A DNA stretch of 47,748 nucleotides from Lawsonibacter sp. Its GTDB lineage: Bacteria; Bacillota; Clostridia; Oscillospirales; Oscillospiraceae. Each line of letters starts with the position of its first letter. The first letter of the stretch is position 1. Positions 39,059 through 47,305 of the stretch are shown here, in pieces. The DNA lies in NCBI GenBank assembly GCA_022796195.1, contig JAAWIE010000009.1, positions 1-47,748 on the forward strand, written 5' to 3'. Below the pieces are notes generated by a model. It saw nothing but the letters and a program-made list of their open reading frames with translations, made no database searches and had not been told where the DNA came from. The position numbers and the translations under genes are program-made.

Positions 39059-40783
39059 ATGAAACAACTGATGCTGGGCAACGCCGCCGTTGCCCGAGGA
39101 CTGTATGAGGCGGGATGCTGTGTGATCTCCAGCTATCCCGGCACCCCCAGCACGGAGATTACCGAGGAGGCTGTAAAATTTCCCGAAATCTACTGTGAAT
39201 GGGCGCCCAACGAGAAGGTGGCTTTGGAGACCGCCTTCGGGGCCTGTCTGGCGGGGAAACGGGCCTTTTGTGCAATGAAGCATGTGGGGCTGAACGTAGC
39301 TGCCGACCCGCTGTATACCATGGCCTATACCGGGGTGAACGCAGGACTGGTGATCGGCGTGGCCGACGACCCGGGGATGCACTCCTCTCAGAATGAGCAG
39401 GACTCCCGTCATCACGCCATTGCCGCTAAGGTGCCCATGCTGGAGCCCTCCGACTCCGCCGAGGCGCTGGAGTTTGCCAAGCTGGCCTATACGATCAGCG
39501 AGCAGTTCGATACCCCAGTGCTGTTGAAGATGTGTACCCGGGTGGCCCACTCCCAGTCCCTGGTGGAAACCAGCAGCCGGACAGAGCCCGAGTGTAAGCC
39601 CTATGAGAAGAACATCGGAAAATATGTTATGATGCCCGGCAATGCCATCCGCCGCCACCCCTTTGTGGAGCAGCGTACCCAAAAGCTTCAGGAGTGGGCG
39701 GAGACTGCTCCAATCAATCGGGTGGAGATGGGCGGAACCAAGGTGGGGGTTATCACTTCCTCTACTTCTTACCAATATGTGAAAGAGGTCTTTGGGGACA
39801 CTGTGTCCGTGCTCAAATTGGGGATGGCCAACCCTCTGCCGGTCCGGCTCATTCAGGAATTTGCGTGTAAAGTAGAAAAGCTTGTCGTTGTGGAGGAGAT
39901 GGACCCCATCCTCGAAAACCACTGCAAAGCCCTGGGGCTGACCGTCTCCGGAAAGGATGTACTGCCCATGGAGGGGGAGTTCTCCCAAAACCTCATCGCG
40001 GAAAAGCTGGGCGGGACGGTACATACAGGCCGGAGCATTGAGGATGTTATCCCTCCCCGTCCCCCCGTCATGTGCGCCGGATGCCCCCACCGGGGACTGT
40101 TCTATACCTTGAGTAAACAGAAATGCACCGTTCTGGGGGATATCGGCTGCTATACCCTGGGGGCGGTGGCCCCGCTGGCGGCTATGGACATGGCTCTGTG
40201 TATGGGGGCCTCCATCTCCGCTGTCCACGGCTTCAACAAGGCCCGGGGGGCCGAGGCTGAGGGGAAAACGGTGGCTGTCATCGGCGATTCCACCTTTATG
40301 CATTCCGGCATGACCGGCCTTGCTAATATCGCCTATAATCAGTCCAATTCTACCGTAATCATTCTGGACAACTCGATCACCGGCATGACCGGCCACCAGC
40401 AGAACCCTACTACCGGTTACAACATCAAAGGCGATCCTGCCGGGAAAATTGACCTGGAGGCCCTGTGCCGGGCGATGGGCTTCCAGCGGGTGCGAGTGGT
40501 GGACCCCTACGATTTGAAGGCCGTCGGCACGGCAGTCAAAGAGGAACTGGCGGCCGCTGAGCCCTCCGTGATCATCAGCCGCCGCCCCTGCGCTCTGCTG
40601 AAGTATGTCAAGCATGAGGCCCCCCTCACGGTAGACCCGGTGAAATGTGTGGGCTGCCGGAGCTGTATGAAAATCGGCTGCCCCGCCATCTCCATCAAGG
40701 AGGGCAAGGCCCATGTGGACGCCACCCTCTGTGTGGGCTGCGGCGTGTGCGAGCAGATGTGCGGCGTGAAGGCGTTCGGGTGA
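39059..40783 (+). CDS. iorA: Indolepyruvate:ferredoxin oxidoreductase, alpha subunit
   Basis: 574-residue subunit that interconverts aryl-pyruvates and arylacetyl-CoA plus CO2 with ferredoxin, using thiamine diphosphate. The N-terminal pyrimidine-binding part starts MKQLMLGNAAVARGLYEAG. CAGCPHRGLFYTLS and DIGCYTLG mark the core, and VIGDSTFMHSGMTGL carries the diphosphate-binding GDS motif. Two C-terminal [4Fe-4S] ferredoxin motifs follow: CVGCRSCMKIGCP and CVGCGVCEQMC. ATG 39059 was chosen because AGGAAGAG precedes it. With ferredoxin reduced enough the reaction can run as reductive carboxylation. It pairs with iorB downstream. Confidence 0.96.
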   Translation: MKQLMLGNAAVARGLYEAGCCVISSYPGTPSTEITEEAVKFPEIYCEWAPNEKVALETAFGACLAGKRAFCAMKHVGLNVAADPLYTMAYTGVNAGLVIGVADDPGMHSSQNEQDSRHHAIAAKVPMLEPSDSAEALEFAKLAYTISEQFDTPVLLKMCTRVAHSQSLVETSSRTEPECKPYEKNIGKYVMMPGNAIRRHPFVEQRTQKLQEWAETAPINRVEMGGTKVGVITSSTSYQYVKEVFGDTVSVLKLGMANPLPVRLIQEFACKVEKLVVVEEMDPILENHCKALGLTVSGKDVLPMEGEFSQNLIAEKLGGTVHTGRSIEDVIPPRPPVMCAGCPHRGLFYTLSKQKCTVLGDIGCYTLGAVAPLAAMDMALCMGASISAVHGFNKARGAEAEGKTVAVIGDSTFMHSGMTGLANIAYNQSNSTVIILDNSITGMTGHQQNPTTGYNIKGDPAGKIDLEALCRAMGFQRVRVVDPYDLKAVGTAVKEELAAAEPSVIISRRPCALLKYVKHEAPLTVDPVKCVGCRSCMKIGCPAISIKEGKAHVDATLCVGCGVCEQMCGVKAFG

Positions 40784-40846
40784 TGAGCACCCGCAAAGGC
40801 GCACATTTTGCGCCCTGACACCCAAAACAAGGAGTTGCTTCAAGAT

Positions 40847-41419
40847 ATGGAAACCAAAAATATTATGATTGTCGGCGTGGGGGGACAGGGCTCCCTCTTG
40901 GCCTCAAAGCTGCTGGGCCATCTGCTGATGGAACAGGGCCACGACGTAAAAGTGTCCGAGGTTCATGGCATGTCCCAGCGGGGCGGAAGTGTGGTTACAT
41001 ACGTTCGTTACGGCGATAAGGTAAGCTCACCTGTCATCGACCGGGGGGAGGCGGACTACATTGTCTCCTTTGAACTGCTGGAGGCGGCCCGGTGGCTGAG
41101 CTACCTCAAGCCCGACGGTCAAATCGTCACCTCCACCCAGCAGATTGACCCAATGCCCGTCATCACCGGCGCAGCTGCTTACCCGGAGAATCTGGTAGAA
41201 AAAATGCGCGCCGCCGGAGCCAAGGTGGATGCTCTGGATTGCCTCAAGTTGGCCGAGGAGGCTGGTTCTGCAAAAGCAGTGAACATCGTCCTTATGGGAC
41301 GGCTCTCCCACTACTTTGACCTGCCTGACGAAGCGTGGCAGAAGTCCCTGGAAGCTATGGTGCCCCCCAAGTTTTTGGAGCTGAATCAAAAGGCGTTTGA
41401 ACTGGGGAAAAACGCATAA
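40847..41419 (+). CDS. iorB: Indolepyruvate:ferredoxin oxidoreductase, beta subunit
   Basis: 190-residue gamma-domain-type subunit that completes the IOR heterotetramer and binds CoA. The N-terminus has IMIVGVGGQGSLLASKLLGH and the invariant EVHGMSQRGGSVVTYVRYG. ATG 40847 starts the Rossmann-like fold; the AAGGAG upstream is somewhat far (about 12 bases). It follows iorA with a 63-base gap without an evident promoter, so they form one operon. Confidence 0.95.
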   Translation: METKNIMIVGVGGQGSLLASKLLGHLLMEQGHDVKVSEVHGMSQRGGSVVTYVRYGDKVSSPVIDRGEADYIVSFELLEAARWLSYLKPDGQIVTSTQQIDPMPVITGAAAYPENLVEKMRAAGAKVDALDCLKLAEEAGSAKAVNIVLMGRLSHYFDLPDEAWQKSLEAMVPPKFLELNQKAFELGKNA

Positions 41420-41511
41420 AAGAGATATGGTATCTGTCCCGCCTGCGGGCAGTAAGGCTCCTTTGGAGCAATTCTTTAACTTTATCATAATTCAGGAAGG
41501 AAGCATGAACA

Positions 41512-41886
41512 ATGGGACTCTTTTCCAATCTTTTTGGCGGCGGCGCCAAGAAAGTTGAGGAAGTCAACGACGCGAATGCTCAGGCGCTGAAGCAGTTTTT
41601 TAAAGAAAATCTGCCCAGTGAATTCGTAAATTCTGCCCGGTACGCCATCTCCATTACCCGAGGGGACAAGGGTTACGAGGCCCGGATGAACATGGACATG
41701 GGGGCGGATGGCTCCACCTATGACGGCTTTGCCAAAGAAAACTTTGCGGAACTGGCAGACTGGGAATCGGAGCGGGTATTTGATCTGCTGCCAGAGCCGC
41801 CAGTTACTGTGATTGTTATTTTTGACATGGACTTTGGCGGCAAGAACAAGGTTACGATGAACCGGGGCCGCCTCCTGGCAAAATAA
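41512..41886 (+). CDS. Small protein of unknown function in the ior-paaK operon
   Basis: 124 residues starting MGLFSNLFGGGAKKVEE, which resembles the amphipathic N-termini of peripheral membrane proteins. A body with ITRGDKGYEARMNMDMGADG and VTVIVIFDMDFGGKNKVT follows. I do not recognise a family. GGAAGGAAG lies 9 bases before the ATG. The gap after iorB has short hairpins (CCCGCctGCGGG and GCTCCtttGGAGC) that may weaken transcription. Its position between iorB and the ligase suggests a link to arylacetate use, but this is context only. Confidence 0.7.
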   Translation: MGLFSNLFGGGAKKVEEVNDANAQALKQFFKENLPSEFVNSARYAISITRGDKGYEARMNMDMGADGSTYDGFAKENFAELADWESERVFDLLPEPPVTVIVIFDMDFGGKNKVTMNRGRLLAK

Positions 41887-41981
41887 GAAAAAACAATATT
41901 TTTCATAAGGTTTTCTTTTGGTTCCTTTCTTTCTATAAAAGAAAAGAACATAAGACATACAACCCGAAAGGAATGATACCC

Positions 41982-43283
41982 ATGGAACAATACTACCAGC
42001 CCGAGATTGAGTGCGCGTCCCGGGAACAGATCAAGGAATGGCAGGACGAGCGGCTTGTGAAACAGGTGCGCCATGTCTGGGAGAATGTACCCTACTACCG
42101 CAAAAAGATGGAGGAGAAGGGGCTTACCCCCGACGATATCCGCTCCAGCGACGACCTGTACAAGCTGCCCTTTGTTACCAAAGCCGACCTGCGGGAGGCT
42201 TACCCCTACGGGCTGGTAGCCAAGCCGCTGAAGGAGTGTGTGCGGATTCAGTCCACCTCGGGCACCACGGGCAAACGGGTTGTGGCCTTCTACACCCAGC
42301 AAGACATCGACCTCTGGGAGGACTGCTGCGCCCGGGCCATCATGGCCGCAGGGGGGACCGACGAAGATGTGTGTCAGGTGTCCTACGGCTACGGCCTGTT
42401 CACCGGCGGTCCCGGCCTGAACGGCGGGTCCCACAAAGTGGGGTGCCTTACGGTTCCCACCTCTTCGGGCAACACCGAGCGGCAGATCATGTTCATTCAG
42501 GACCTGAACGCCACCATTCTGTGCTGTACCCCCTCCTACGCCGCCTACATCGGGGAGACCATGAAGGAAATGGGCCTCACCCCCGACCAGATTCCCCTGA
42601 AGGCGGGCATTTTCGGCGCGGAGGCCTGGAGCGAGGAGATGCGGCAGGATATCCAGAATACCCTGGGTATTAAAGCCTATGATATTTACGGCCTGACCGA
42701 GCTGTCCGGCCCGGGGGTGGCCTTTGAGTGCTCTGCTCAGACCGGAATGCACATCAATGAGGACCACTTCATCGCTGAGATTATCGACCCCGACACCGGT
42801 GAGGTCCTCCCCGAGGGGAGCCGGGGCGAACTGGTATTCACCTCCATCACCAAGGAGGCGTTCCCCCTCCTGCGCTACCGCACCCGGGACATCTGTATGC
42901 TCACCCGGGAAAAGTGCTCCTGCGGCCGCACCCACGTGAAGATGTGCAAGCCCATGGGCCGCTCCGACGATATGCTCATCATCCGGGGCGTCAACGTCTT
43001 CCCGTCCCAGATTGAGACCGTTCTGCTCAACCACGGCTACCCCGCCAATTACCAGATCATTGTGGACCGGGTGAAGTCCACCGACACCCTGGATGTTCAG
43101 GTGGAAATGACCCCCGAAATGTTCACCGACAACATGGGCGAAATCACCGCACGGCAGAAGGAACTGGTGGACGGCCTGCGGGCCATGCTGGGCCTTGCGG
43201 CGAAGGTTACCCTTGTGGCTCCCAGGACCATCGTCCGCAGTGAGGGCAAGGCGGTCCGGGTCATTGACCGGCGGAAGATTTAA
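41982..43283 (+). CDS. paaK: Phenylacetate-CoA ligase
   Basis: 433-residue AMP-forming ligase making phenylacetyl-CoA from phenylacetate, CoA and ATP. It starts with the PaaK pattern EQIKEWQDERLVKQVRHVWE, then QSTSGTTGKRVVAFYTQQD (P-loop), FGAEAWSEEMRQDIQ, DIYGLTELSGPGVAFEC and the C-terminal GRSDDMLIIRGVNVFPSQIE. Length matches the family. ATG 41982 was chosen over 41973 because GAAAGGA fits it better. Substrate may extend to 4-hydroxyphenylacetate and indoleacetate. It supplies or uses the arylacetyl-CoA handled by IorAB. Confidence 0.94.
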   Translation: MEQYYQPEIECASREQIKEWQDERLVKQVRHVWENVPYYRKKMEEKGLTPDDIRSSDDLYKLPFVTKADLREAYPYGLVAKPLKECVRIQSTSGTTGKRVVAFYTQQDIDLWEDCCARAIMAAGGTDEDVCQVSYGYGLFTGGPGLNGGSHKVGCLTVPTSSGNTERQIMFIQDLNATILCCTPSYAAYIGETMKEMGLTPDQIPLKAGIFGAEAWSEEMRQDIQNTLGIKAYDIYGLTELSGPGVAFECSAQTGMHINEDHFIAEIIDPDTGEVLPEGSRGELVFTSITKEAFPLLRYRTRDICMLTREKCSCGRTHVKMCKPMGRSDDMLIIRGVNVFPSQIETVLLNHGYPANYQIIVDRVKSTDTLDVQVEMTPEMFTDNMGEITARQKELVDGLRAMLGLAAKVTLVAPRTIVRSEGKAVRVIDRRKI

Positions 43284-43296
43284 GGAGGAACGACCT

Positions 43297-43731
43297 ATGA
43301 GCATCAAACAGATTTCTGTATTTCTGGAGAACAAACCCGGTGCGCTCTACGCCATGACCGGGGTGCTGGCTCAGAATAACATCGACATGCGGGCCTTTTC
43401 TCTGGCTGAGACCAGCGATTTCGGGATCGCCCGGGTGATTGTGGACGACGTCTACAAGACCGCTACCGTCCTGAAAGACGCGGGCTTTGTGAACAGCGTG
43501 ACCCCTGTGCTGGGCGTCGCCATTCCGGACGTGCCCGGGGGACTGAACCGGGTTCTTCAGGCCCTCACCGACGCCAGGGTGAACGTGGAGTACATGTATG
43601 CCTTTCTGGGCGGCAGGGACGCAGAACATGCCTGTATGATTTTCCGTGTGGAGGACAACGCTGCGGCCTCCGCCGCTCTGTCGGCCCGGGGCATCCGGAC
43701 GCTGAAACAGGAAGAGATCGACAGGCTGTAA
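43297..43731 (+). CDS. Tandem ACT domain protein
   Basis: 144 residues forming two ACT domains: ISVFLENKPGALYAMTGVLA begins the first, PDVPGGLNRVLQALTDARVN (about residue 70) the second. ACT domains usually bind amino acids to regulate a partner enzyme. Genes of this sort often sit next to phenylacetate-CoA ligases in anaerobes. Binding of Phe or another aromatic amino acid to adjust PaaK or IOR is a reasonable inference. AAGGAGG lies 8 bases before the ATG, 13 bases after paaK, so they are cotranscribed. Confidence 0.9.
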   Translation: MSIKQISVFLENKPGALYAMTGVLAQNNIDMRAFSLAETSDFGIARVIVDDVYKTATVLKDAGFVNSVTPVLGVAIPDVPGGLNRVLQALTDARVNVEYMYAFLGGRDAEHACMIFRVEDNAAASAALSARGIRTLKQEEIDRL

Positions 43732-43739
43732 ACAGGAAA

Positions 43740-43773
43740 ACTCCCGCTTCGGCGCTGCGCCGGAGCGGGAGTC
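43740..43773 (+). terminator. Terminator of the ior-paaK operon
   Basis: ACTCCCGCT (43740-43748) pairs with AGCGGGAGT near 43764-43772, with an inner CGGCG/CGCCG stem, followed by CCTTTATATA. The T-run is short. It also faces the convergent TraX-like gene ending at 43776. Confidence 0.65.
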
Positions 43774-43775
43774 CT

Positions 43776-44096
43776 TTATATATGCAGAACAATGCGGATG
43801 ACACCGATGACCGCCAGATGAGCGGGGTAGAAGGCGTAGAAAAACCATCTGGGAATTTTGATGCCGGTATGGGTGGGCAGATAGATGGGGATGACGGACA
43901 GCATCCCGAAGATGGTCCAGTTGACTGCGTGTCCTGCGATCATCAGGGATTTGGGATCCTCCGGATATCCGTTCCACAGAGCAGGGAGCCACGTCAGAAC
44001 GTAGAGCACGGCCCCCAGGGCGGGCCGTCCGCTCCAGCGGAACACCGGGTATTGGGGAAACGGATTCCCGTCCACATGGTCGATCAGATAGGTCAA
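43776..44096 (-). CDS. TraX-family membrane protein, probably truncated
   Basis: 106 residues with about three hydrophobic segments. The C-terminus IPRWFFYAFYPAHLAVIGVI is the hallmark end of TraX/acyltransferase-3-like proteins. Complete members are about 200-250 residues with several more helices, so the N-terminal half appears to be missing. The TTG start overlaps the M20 peptidase stop (TTGA) and has AAGGG right against it, which is a poor ribosome-binding arrangement. It may be a degraded fragment. Confidence 0.6.
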   Translation of the reverse strand: MTYLIDHVDGNPFPQYPVFRWSGRPALGAVLYVLTWLPALWNGYPEDPKSLMIAGHAVNWTIFGMLSVIPIYLPTHTGIKIPRWFFYAFYPAHLAVIGVIRIVLHI

Positions 44097-45286
44097 CCCT
44101 TCAGCTTTTGTCTCCGGGCCTCCTGCCAGGAGTCCTGGAGGGACTGCCGGAAGTCTCCGTCGGTGAGGGCGCGGTAGAGCAGCGCGGAAATCAGTCTGGC
44201 GCCGCCGGCGATGGCCTGGTGAGCGGCGGGGCAGGTGATGACCGACTCGAACTCCGGCGTATGGAGGGGGTGAAATTCCGGGCAGATGGGCAGCAGAGGC
44301 TGGACAGTGGGACAGCGATAGCTGACATTGCCCACATCGGAGGAGCCGTTGGGAGGCATGACCGGGCTGTGGGCTACCCCCAGTTCGTCCATGATGGACA
44401 GGACTGCCGACTCCAGTGCGGGCACCCGGACCATGTCGGCAAAACTGGCAAAACCCTCAGTAAAGGAGACCTGGCAGTCCAGCGCCATGGCCGCTCCCTG
44501 TGCGCACTTCCGGACAATTTCGTCCATGGCCTTCAGTTTCCGGGCGGAGTCGGTGCGGAACTCCAGCCGGACTTCCGCCCGGTCGGGGATGATGTTGGGG
44601 GCCTTGCCGCCGTCGGTGAAAATGCCGTTCAGGCGGATGTCCGGCGTAAAGCACTCCCGGCGGGCGTCCGCCAGGTCAAGAAATTTCCGGGCAGCGGCCA
44701 GGGCGCTGTGGCCGTCCCAGGGAGCCCCCGCCGCGTGGGCCGCCTGTCCCCGGAATTCCACCAGATAACAGGTCAGGCTGAGCACGTCCATGTCGGCTGT
44801 CCCCGTCCCTCCGCTCCAGCTGTGGACCATCGCCGCCAGCGCCATACCGTCAAAGACCCCCTGGTCCGCCATCCCAACTTTGGCACCGGCCTCCTCCTCT
44901 GCGGGGGTGCCGAAGACGTGGACCTGTCCCTGGAATCTGTCCCGCAGTTCCGCCAGCGCCAGCGCCGCCAGCACCGCCATGGAACCGTGGACGTTGTGTC
45001 CGCAGGCGTGGCCCAGCCCGGGCAGGGCGTCGTACTCCACCAGAATGGCGGCGGAAGGGCCGTCTCCGTTGTCCAGCACGGCATGGAATCCGGTGGGATA
45101 GCCCAGATAGGGATACTCCACTTGATAGCCGGCCTGTTCTAGAAGCGATACAATCTTTTGGCTGGAGCGAAACTCCTGGTCGGGAAGCTCCGGGTGGGCG
45201 GCCAGATCATCGCTGAGCGCAATTGCAGCGGCATGATTCCGCTCTACCGCCTGGGTGAGAAAGGATGGAATTCGCTGTTGATCCAT
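44093..45286 (-). CDS. M20 family amidohydrolase/peptidase (AbgB-like)
   Basis: 397-residue metal-dependent amidase. Zinc-site patterns are present: GHACGHNVHGS (metal His), the catalytic EEE in TPAEEEAGAKVG, and a lid domain with FRGQAAHAAGAPWDGHSA. SSDVGNVSYRCPTVQPL near the C-terminus resembles aminobenzoyl-glutamate/ACY1L2-type members, but the substrate is not determined by sequence. ATG 45286 was chosen because GGAGGAAAT precedes it. A p-aminobenzoyl-glutamate role would connect it to folate turnover elsewhere in the window; this is speculation. Confidence 0.9.
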   Translation of the reverse strand: MDQQRIPSFLTQAVERNHAAAIALSDDLAAHPELPDQEFRSSQKIVSLLEQAGYQVEYPYLGYPTGFHAVLDNGDGPSAAILVEYDALPGLGHACGHNVHGSMAVLAALALAELRDRFQGQVHVFGTPAEEEAGAKVGMADQGVFDGMALAAMVHSWSGGTGTADMDVLSLTCYLVEFRGQAAHAAGAPWDGHSALAAARKFLDLADARRECFTPDIRLNGIFTDGGKAPNIIPDRAEVRLEFRTDSARKLKAMDEIVRKCAQGAAMALDCQVSFTEGFASFADMVRVPALESAVLSIMDELGVAHSPVMPPNGSSDVGNVSYRCPTVQPLLPICPEFHPLHTPEFESVITCPAAHQAIAGGARLISALLYRALTDGDFRQSLQDSWQEARRQKLKG

Positions 45287-45422
45287 AGTGATTTCCTCCG
45301 TAAACCGTAAAATTTTTGCAGGATGATGTTTAAATATAGCATAGACTGGATGAACTGGCAATGAAATTTATGGAACTTTTAAAAATGGGGGCAAAATGAA
45401 AGGGCTGAACGCCGCCCAGGGG

Positions 45423-45465
45423 AAAACTGTCTCAGGAACCGGTATGCCCGGCATTCCCCTGACAG
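45423..45465 (-). terminator. Probable terminator of the SASP gene
   Basis: On the minus strand CTGTC (45461-45465) with AGG pairs with CCT and GACAG (45427-45431) around an inner GC-rich loop, followed by TTTT (45423-45426). The stem is bulged. It is about 75 bases after the SASP stop. Confidence 0.45.
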
Positions 45466-45541
45466 TGTGCCCCATGGACGATGCGTCCAGCCCGCCTATG
45501 CGCCTGTTTTAATCCGTGAGAAAATGTCTGTTTGGAAAACG

Positions 45542-45742
45542 TTACTTCATGCCGTTCTCATAGGACTCGATCATCTTTTTGACCATCTGGCCGCCCACGG
45601 AACCGGCCTGCTTGCTGGTCAGGTCGCCGTTGTAGCCCTGCTTCAGGTTGACGCCCACCTCATTGGCGGCTTCCATCTTGAACTTATTCATAGCCTCGCG
45701 GGCGTTGGGAACCATAATCTTATTACTATTACTGTTAGACAT
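45542..45742 (-). CDS. Alpha/beta-type small acid-soluble spore protein
   Basis: 66-residue DNA-coating protein of the spore core. It has the SASP signatures NAREAMNKFKMEAANEVGVN, with the germination-protease site around NEVG, and LTSKQAGSVGGQMVKKMIE. It protects spore DNA from UV and supplies amino acids on germination. AAAGGAGA precedes the ATG. It lies behind a sigma-G-like promoter (45806-45834), as expected for forespore expression. Together with spmA/spmB it shows the host forms endospores. Confidence 0.96.
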   Translation of the reverse strand: MSNSNSNKIMVPNAREAMNKFKMEAANEVGVNLKQGYNGDLTSKQAGSVGGQMVKKMIESYENGMK

Positions 45743-45805
45743 AATGAAGTCTCTCCTTTTCAATTTGTTTTTATGAGTTAAAAGCTTGGATGGAACATCC
45801 GAGCA

Positions 45806-45834
45806 TAGTTTGAGCTGTCCGCGCTTTTATATTC
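45806..45834 (-). promoter_or_regulatory. Sigma-G-type (forespore) promoter of the SASP gene
   Basis: On the minus strand: -35 GAATA (45830-45834), 17-base spacer, -10 CAAACTA (45806-45812), against a consensus of GHATR-N18-CATNHTA. One mismatch in the -10 and a spacer one base short. The stretch 45840-46000 beyond it holds no gene that I can support. Confidence 0.55.
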
Positions 45835-46062
45835 GGATGGTGTTCTGGTAAGTTTAGGTTGTACAGGCAGTGCGCAAAAAGCGGAAGACCATTTGTCATG
45901 AGCCGAGGATACCATCGCCTGGAAGGATACTCAGCCTTCCGTTAATATGAATTCATAAAAAGTTAAGGATTTTTTTGTCGTAATTTCCTTTGGCCTGTGT
46001 TAGAATACCCCATTGACAAGAGCGCCTTAGTACAAACTAGGCGTGAATAGAGGATGTATGCA

Positions 46063-46761
46063 ATGAAAGACAAGAAAAAATGGTTGGTTCTGTGTGTGGC
46101 GCTAGGTCTTCTGGCAGGGGGCGGAGGATTTCTGTATCGTACCGGCTTCTTTCAGGCGGCCGCCTCACTGGAGGGCCTGCGGACTTACATTACCCGCTTT
46201 ACCCCCTATTCCCATTTGATTTTCTTTCTGCTTCAATTTTTATCGGTGGTGCTGGCGCCCATTCCCAGCAACATCACAGCCGCCGCTGGGGGAGTGCTGT
46301 TTGGTACGTGGCCTGCGTTTCTGCTCACCTTTGGGGCAGTAGTGAGCGGATCGCTGCTGGTATTTTGGCTGGCCCGGGTACTGGGCCGGGACTTTGCAGA
46401 CCGGCTGGTCAGCCGGAAGCTGTCCGAGCGGTATCAAGCGATCCTGCGGACTAAGGCCCCCATTTTTTTAACGCTGGCCTTTCTGTTCCCCTTCTTTCCG
46501 GATGATATGCTGTGTATCCTGGCTGGACTCACCGATCTGTCCTTCCACCGCTTTGCGTTAATTGTAGTGCTGACGCGGCCTTGGGGACTGCTCTTTGCCA
46601 GCGCCTTGGGAGGGGCCTCTCTAGGCCTGTCTCCGTGGGTGATGGTACCCATTGGACTGCTAGGGCTGGCGTTGTTTCTGCTGGGGCTGAAATATGGAGA
46701 TAAGTTGGAAGAAGGACTGTTAAAACGTTTGAGAGGGCACAAAAGTGGGGAGACTAAGTAG
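46063..46761 (+). CDS. DedA/TVP38 (VTT domain) membrane protein
   Basis: 232 residues with an N-terminal membrane anchor and the VTT/SNARE-associated domain: LSVVLAPIPSNITAAAGGVL near residue 65 and FPFFPDDMLCILAGLTDLSF near 145, with re-entrant helices and a C-terminal pair of membrane segments. Related proteins recycle undecaprenyl phosphate or scramble lipids. AGAGGA lies 8 bases before ATG 46063 (ATG 46054 overlaps it). A bulged hairpin CGCC(T)TAGT/ACTAGGCG lies at about 46023-46043 in the leader. An extended -10 TGTTAGAAT (45998-46006) is a possible promoter. Confidence 0.88.
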   Translation: MKDKKKWLVLCVALGLLAGGGGFLYRTGFFQAAASLEGLRTYITRFTPYSHLIFFLLQFLSVVLAPIPSNITAAAGGVLFGTWPAFLLTFGAVVSGSLLVFWLARVLGRDFADRLVSRKLSERYQAILRTKAPIFLTLAFLFPFFPDDMLCILAGLTDLSFHRFALIVVLTRPWGLLFASALGGASLGLSPWVMVPIGLLGLALFLLGLKYGDKLEEGLLKRLRGHKSGETK

Positions 46762-46811
46762 GTATGAGTGAAAGCCTGGCCGGACGGCCTTGAGATTTTA
46801 TATTTTACCTC

Positions 46812-46840
46812 TTTACAAAACGCTGATAATATGATAAAAT
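46812..46840 (+). promoter_or_regulatory. Sigma-70-type promoter of perR-rubrerythrin
   Basis: -35 TTTACA (46812-46817), 17-base spacer, -10 TAAAAT (46835-46840). Expected start near 46847, right at the Per-box-like palindrome. Confidence 0.75.
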
Positions 46841-46847
46841 CCGGGCA

Positions 46848-46868
46848 TAACAATAATTAGTATTGTTA
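46848..46868. promoter_or_regulatory. Per-box-like operator
   Basis: TAACAATA-ATTAG-TATTGTTA, perfect 8-base arms around a 5-base centre, close to the Per/Fur-box style of AT-rich dyads (TTATAATNATTATAA in B. subtilis). It covers the expected transcription start, the position for PerR autorepression that is lifted by peroxide. Confidence 0.7.
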
Positions 46869-46885
46869 AGAAAGGGGGAGGGCCT

Positions 46886-47305
46886 TTGGAGCGTGCTGTC
46901 CGCTACAGTAAAAAACGAGAGGCAATTCTGGCCGCCCTCCAGGGGACGAACTGCCATCCGTCGGCCGAATGGCTCTACCGGCAGCTCAAGCCCCGGCACC
47001 CGGACCTCAGTCTTGGAACCGTATACCGCAACTTGGCCTTTTTTCAGGAGCGGGGCATGGTTCAGAGTGTGGGCGTGGTCCAGGGGCAGGAGCGGTTCGA
47101 CGCCATTGTCGCCCCGCACAGTCACTTTGTTTGCGAGTGCTGCGGCACCGTTCTGGACCTTCCGGGTATCTGCCCGGAGGGGGAGCTGGAGCAGGCCGTC
47201 AGCCGGCAATATGGGGTCGTGGTGGAACGCCGCGAACTCATCTTTTTCGGGCGGTGCCCCGAATGTGTGAATCAACAAAATATCAAGGAGGAACCATTAT
47301 CATGA
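46886..47305 (+). CDS. perR: Fur-family regulator, PerR-type
   Basis: 139-residue metal-dependent repressor. N-terminal winged helix ([20 protein letters not shown], then [13 protein letters not shown] recognition segment), followed by a dimerisation domain with [19 protein letters not shown] and the structural-zinc CECC...GRCPEC pairs. An Asp in the RFD position rather than Glu is typical of PerR, in which iron-bound His oxidation senses peroxide. TTG 46886 is preceded by AGGGGGAGG. Its stop overlaps the rubrerythrin start by 4 bases. Confidence 0.9.
   Translation: MERAVRYSKKREAILAALQGTNCHPSAEWLYRQLKPRHPDLSLGTVYRNLAFFQERGMVQSVGVVQGQERFDAIVAPHSHFVCECCGTVLDLPGICPEGELEQAVSRQYGVVVERRELIFFGRCPECVNQQNIKEEPLS

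Noticed and set aside
39035-40843. 602-codon minus-strand frame opposite iorA
   Set aside because: Antisense of an unmistakable IOR alpha subunit; no start signal.
41718-43334. 538-codon minus-strand frame opposite paaK
   Set aside because: Antisense of PaaK, with typical shadow composition.
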